Source: Flavobacteriales bacterium (GTDB lineage Bacteria > Bacteroidota > Bacteroidia > Flavobacteriales_D > Crocinitomicaceae). From it: a stretch of 18,150 bases of DNA. Position 1 is the first letter of the stretch. The number at the start of each line of letters is the position of its first letter. Of the stretch, positions 16,701 through 18,150 are shown in pieces. The notes beneath the pieces are model-generated. The model did no database searches. It was not told the origin of the DNA and was given only the letters and a program-made list of their open reading frames with translations. Both the position numbers and the translations under genes were made by a program. The stretch spans positions 1 through 18,150 of the forward strand of contig CANHBA010000024.1 in NCBI GenBank assembly GCA_947458985.1, in the 5' to 3' direction.

Positions 16701-18150
16701 AACCAGGGTTGAATAATATCACTTTAAGCGTCACAAACAATTGCGGAACAGATCTACAAGTTTGGAACCTCAATTACACGCCTTGTGTCAATCCTCAAAT
16801 TGCAATTACAAATGCTGGCCTCAACGGCAGCACCGTTGCTAATTCCGCGCTTTTGTTGAGCGCCCAAGTAAGCGCGCTCACGACGGAGCAGATCATTTTG
16901 TCCTTGAACGGGCAAGGCGGGCAGGTTTTTGCCCTTCAAAATCAGAATTTGACTGCGTCATTGAACTTGCAACCAGGCCCGAACACGATTGTTCTTCAAG
17001 GTAAAAATGCATGCGACCGCACAAGTCAAACCATCACCATTAACTATGTGCCTTGTACTGCACCAATGATTCAATTTGGGCAAGCGGCCGGACCAAGCAC
17101 CAATCCTACATTTCAATTCAGTGCTAGTGTCAGTTCCATTTCCAACGCACAGAATATCAACTTACTGCTCAACAATGTTGTGCATCCATTTAGCTACCAA
17201 AATGGTAATATCAGCGCAACCTTCCAACTGACAAACGGTGCTAATTTAGTCACGCTCAGTGCGCAAAATAGCTGTGGGGTGGCGTCAGAAGCTATCACTT
17301 ATACCTACACTGCACCTTGCGTCCAGCCAAGCGTTGAGATCACCAGCCCAGTTGCCGGTACCGTTCCAAACCAAGCAATTATTCTTACCGCTACCGTTGA
17401 ACAAATCAATCAGGTTTCAGCAATCCAAATTCTGAATAATGGAATTGCTCAACAAGGCGCCAATCTTTTTGGCAATCAATTGAGTATCCCGTTAACTCTT
17501 GTCTCGGGCATCAACACAATTTCGGTCTCTGCAACAAATACTTGTGGTACCGATTCAGAAAACAGAGAATTCAGCTTCACGCCTTGTTCCATTCCGCAAG
17601 TAATCTACAATATGGACCCAAGTGGAAACACCACCAATCAGTCCATCTTTACCTACGATGCTCAAATTGTCAATTATTCACCAAACATGGTGGTAACACT
17701 TTCCATGAATGGTGTTTTACTGACTGGCTACAGCAATACAAATGGGAACATTTTAGCAGAAGTGAGTTTCCAACCAGGGTTGAACAACCTGACCATCACC
17801 GTTACAAATGATTGCGGCACGCTTACAGATGTTTATCTCGTCACCTTTGACAGCACAGGTGGCCAAGGCATCATGACCAACCCGAATGGTAACAAACAAT
17901 CTGAAGGAAGACAAGATGCCTTAAAACCAGCGCCAACAACACCGAAGCCTGTAGCGCCAAAACCTACAACTACGCCGGCACCAACAACACCGAAGCCTGT
18001 AGCGCCTAGGCCAACTACCACGCCGGCACCAACAACACCAAAGCCTGTAGCGCCAAAACCAACAACTACGCCGGCACCAACAACACCGAAGCCCGTAGCG
18101 CCAAAACCAACAACTACGCCGGCACCAACAACACCGAAGCCCGTAGCGCC
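13718..18150 (+). CDS. Giant envelope protein: beta-barrel, twelve two-Cys Ig-like repeats, Pro/Thr linker (3' truncated by window edge)
   Basis: The frame runs open from the ATG at 13718 to the right edge, giving 1477 codons plus two bases. Residues 1-20 are a signal peptide (MRKLYALLLFALTLTNLSAQ). Residues about 21-265 look like an outer-membrane barrel: alternating aromatic strands, GLTLGRSYNY, PYVFGGVGLTW, and MPSLGFGLAYHKGRFSIGVE. From residue 286 twelve tandem domains of 88-102 residues follow, starting at 286, 377, 470, 561, 653, 755, 845, 934, 1023, 1113, 1201 and 1290. Each opens with Cys (typically C-x-x-P-x-I) and carries LxPGxNTI then xNxCG near its end, so one disulphide per domain is plausible. 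After about residue 1380 a short polar stretch leads into a 16-residue Pro/Thr repeat that runs off the window. The repeats look like an Ig/Big-type beta sandwich. Function is unknown: adhesion, surface spacing, or periplasmic peptidoglycan anchoring if an OmpA domain follows. Confidence 0.85.
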   Translation, partial: MRKLYALLLFALTLTNLSAQHVNYNSSKWFWGLNYGGTWHSTDLDYERYNGWGLTLGRSYNYDYGRGLSFDIRGRFLSGQWYGQSDAFTQLDLNFNPVLSPYFTSNPTYVHNFRSDIRELDLELVLHAGRLRERTGFDPYVFGGVGLTWQQTWADAFDTLGTYDYNSLDLTQPAQQQLIGFMDDIYETRLDGLQGNDWAVNWMPSLGFGLAYHKGRFSIGVEHKTTFTMADSFDGLSQTDPRLKNDWYHYTSGFFQLHFKGRASKPAPVRGNDSPITNINNFTQNCPQPIISMVGQPQTSVSVTTMLLRFDLANVNNSQEIQLTNAFNQALPFNFNTQTKRLEATVTLLPGTNTFTITATTPCGSKTQVVQIEQVACQLPTVQIMNSGANTGTVQQVVYALNATLSGHLNANQIQVLHNGMSVSGFNFNPNNGLLQRNINLAPGANTIRITATNDCGSAFDQISINYDDCRTPQLSWLQPNAPGTTTNQGALTLNAQLTGSTQNGQVLVLHNNIAVPNAQLVGSKINANLTLSPGLNTFQIKYTNPCGTDQINSSINFQNCIPPVISVTSPAINTTLNNAALRLRATVSNVSTRNNIKVIFNGIEQNTFAYNNQTGQLELNTILLPWLNTLTITATNDCGSDVETFTYTYDDCQAPAINLQGNLNNSTSNNPIVVTNNNFTVTATLQNMPFQNGLSLTNNGSPVAFSFSNGNFNSVQATLTSAINLQVGLNQIVINAVRSCGQATQTIFVRYDNCIAPQITLLQPTASGTTTNNQVLNLMANISNLASNQGVQVKLNGVNVPFNWNNNQISSSINLVQGNNTILIQASNACGSDLETLQINYAQCQAPQITTTAAIPNGASTSNANFVYNALLTNTFANQIQLTVNGQAQNYSFNNNQLSTTVSLQPGQNVIQLVATNTCGSDIENWSVIYEPCTAPQISNMSPAANVPNAEQQVNLSAQLAGINNANQISLLQNGTPSVFNFQNGTFSASLQLQPGLNNITLSVTNNCGTDLQVWNLNYTPCVNPQIAITNAGLNGSTVANSALLLSAQVSALTTEQIILSLNGQGGQVFALQNQNLTASLNLQPGPNTIVLQGKNACDRTSQTITINYVPCTAPMIQFGQAAGPSTNPTFQFSASVSSISNAQNINLLLNNVVHPFSYQNGNISATFQLTNGANLVTLSAQNSCGVASEAITYTYTAPCVQPSVEITSPVAGTVPNQAIILTATVEQINQVSAIQILNNGIAQQGANLFGNQLSIPLTLVSGINTISVSATNTCGTDSENREFSFTPCSIPQVIYNMDPSGNTTNQSIFTYDAQIVNYSPNMVVTLSMNGVLLTGYSNTNGNILAEVSFQPGLNNLTITVTNDCGTLTDVYLVTFDSTGGQGIMTNPNGNKQSEGRQDALKPAPTTPKPVAPKPTTTPAPTTPKPVAPRPTTTPAPTTPKPVAPKPTTTPAPTTPKPVAPKPTTTPAPTTPKPVA
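14573..17854 (+). repeat. Twelve tandem ~270-bp repeats encoding two-Cys domains
   Basis: Unit starts, taken at the first Cys codon, are 14573, 14846, 15125, 15398, 15674, 15980, 16250, 16517, 16784, 17054, 17318 and 17585. Units are 264-306 bases. The protein pattern is shared (C-x-x-P at the start, PGxNxI and NxCG near the end), but the DNA has diverged widely between units. This is an old domain array rather than a recent expansion. Unit five is the longest (102 residues) and has an Asn/Ser-rich insertion after its first strand. Confidence 0.9.
17927..18150 (+). repeat. 48-bp minisatellite encoding a 16-residue Pro/Thr repeat
   Basis: The unit KPTTTPAPTTPKPVAP repeats every 48 bases. The landmark CCAACAACACC recurs at 17933, 17981, 18029 (one base changed), 18077 and 18125, and the array is still running at the window edge. 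Copies are almost identical in DNA, differing by a few mostly silent bases, unlike the old domain repeats before it. This suggests recent slippage or recombination and a copy number that may vary between strains. The encoded stretch should be an extended, wall- or periplasm-spanning linker. Confidence 0.93.

Noticed and set aside
17833..18021. Minus-strand Gly/Val-rich open frame
   Set aside because: It is the reverse reading of the Pro/Thr minisatellite; low-complexity artefact.
14573..18150. CRISPR array or transposon repeats
   Set aside because: The periodic sequence is coding and in frame throughout, with no conserved DNA repeat plus unique spacer pattern, no terminal inverted repeats and no transposase.
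1..18150. tRNA or rRNA genes
   Set aside because: No cloverleaf-like or rRNA-like stretch was recognised by eye in the non-coding gaps, which are mostly shorter than 100 bases.

Overview
The window comes from a member of the Bacteroidota, most likely a flavobacterium-like lineage. The evidence is a gene for SprA (the outer-membrane translocon of the type IX secretion system), a secreted protein with a C-terminal T9SS sorting domain, a eukaryotic-like single-chain glycyl-tRNA synthetase, and promoter -7 boxes close to TAnnTTTG. I cannot name the species from the sequence.

Layout. (1) Bases 1-5460 hold the 3' three-quarters of sprA, whose start lies off the left edge. It is followed by a small SSAT-like GNAT acetyltransferase (5472-5915). 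(2) Bases 5952-10089 form a tight same-strand gene cluster: ECF sigma factor, 78-aa single-TM protein, Spy/CpxP-like membrane-anchored metal sensor, MbnP-like copper protein, MbnH-like di-heme peroxidase, and a YHYH-domain protein with a T9SS sorting domain. The last five genes overlap each other by 1 to 11 bases. (3) Bases 10090-10402 carry no convincing gene except a possible 21-codon ORF, and end in a bidirectional hairpin terminator. (4) On the minus strand, 10403-11155 encodes a cyclase-family (kynurenine-formamidase-type) metal hydrolase. It diverges over only 35 bases from glyS (11191-12738), which overlaps by 4 bases a secreted YD-repeat-like protein (12735-13634). (5) From 13718 to the right edge runs one huge open gene. 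It encodes a signal peptide, a probable outer-membrane beta-barrel, twelve tandem ~90-residue two-cysteine domains and a Pro/Thr minisatellite, and its end is off the window.

How the parts may work together. The sigma / small-TM / CpxP-like trio has the parts list of the Cupriavidus CnrH-CnrY-CnrX metal-sensing system: ECF sigma, short anti-sigma and periplasmic metal sensor. Here it sits directly upstream of an MbnP/MbnH pair. In methanotrophs MbnH is known to oxidise a tryptophan of MbnP to kynurenine to build a copper site. The last gene appears to be exported by T9SS, the machine whose translocon is encoded at the left of the window. I infer a self-regulated, metal- (probably copper-) responsive envelope system. 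This ensemble is the most interesting content of the window. The nearby kynurenine-formamidase-like gene is a suggestive but unproven neighbour.
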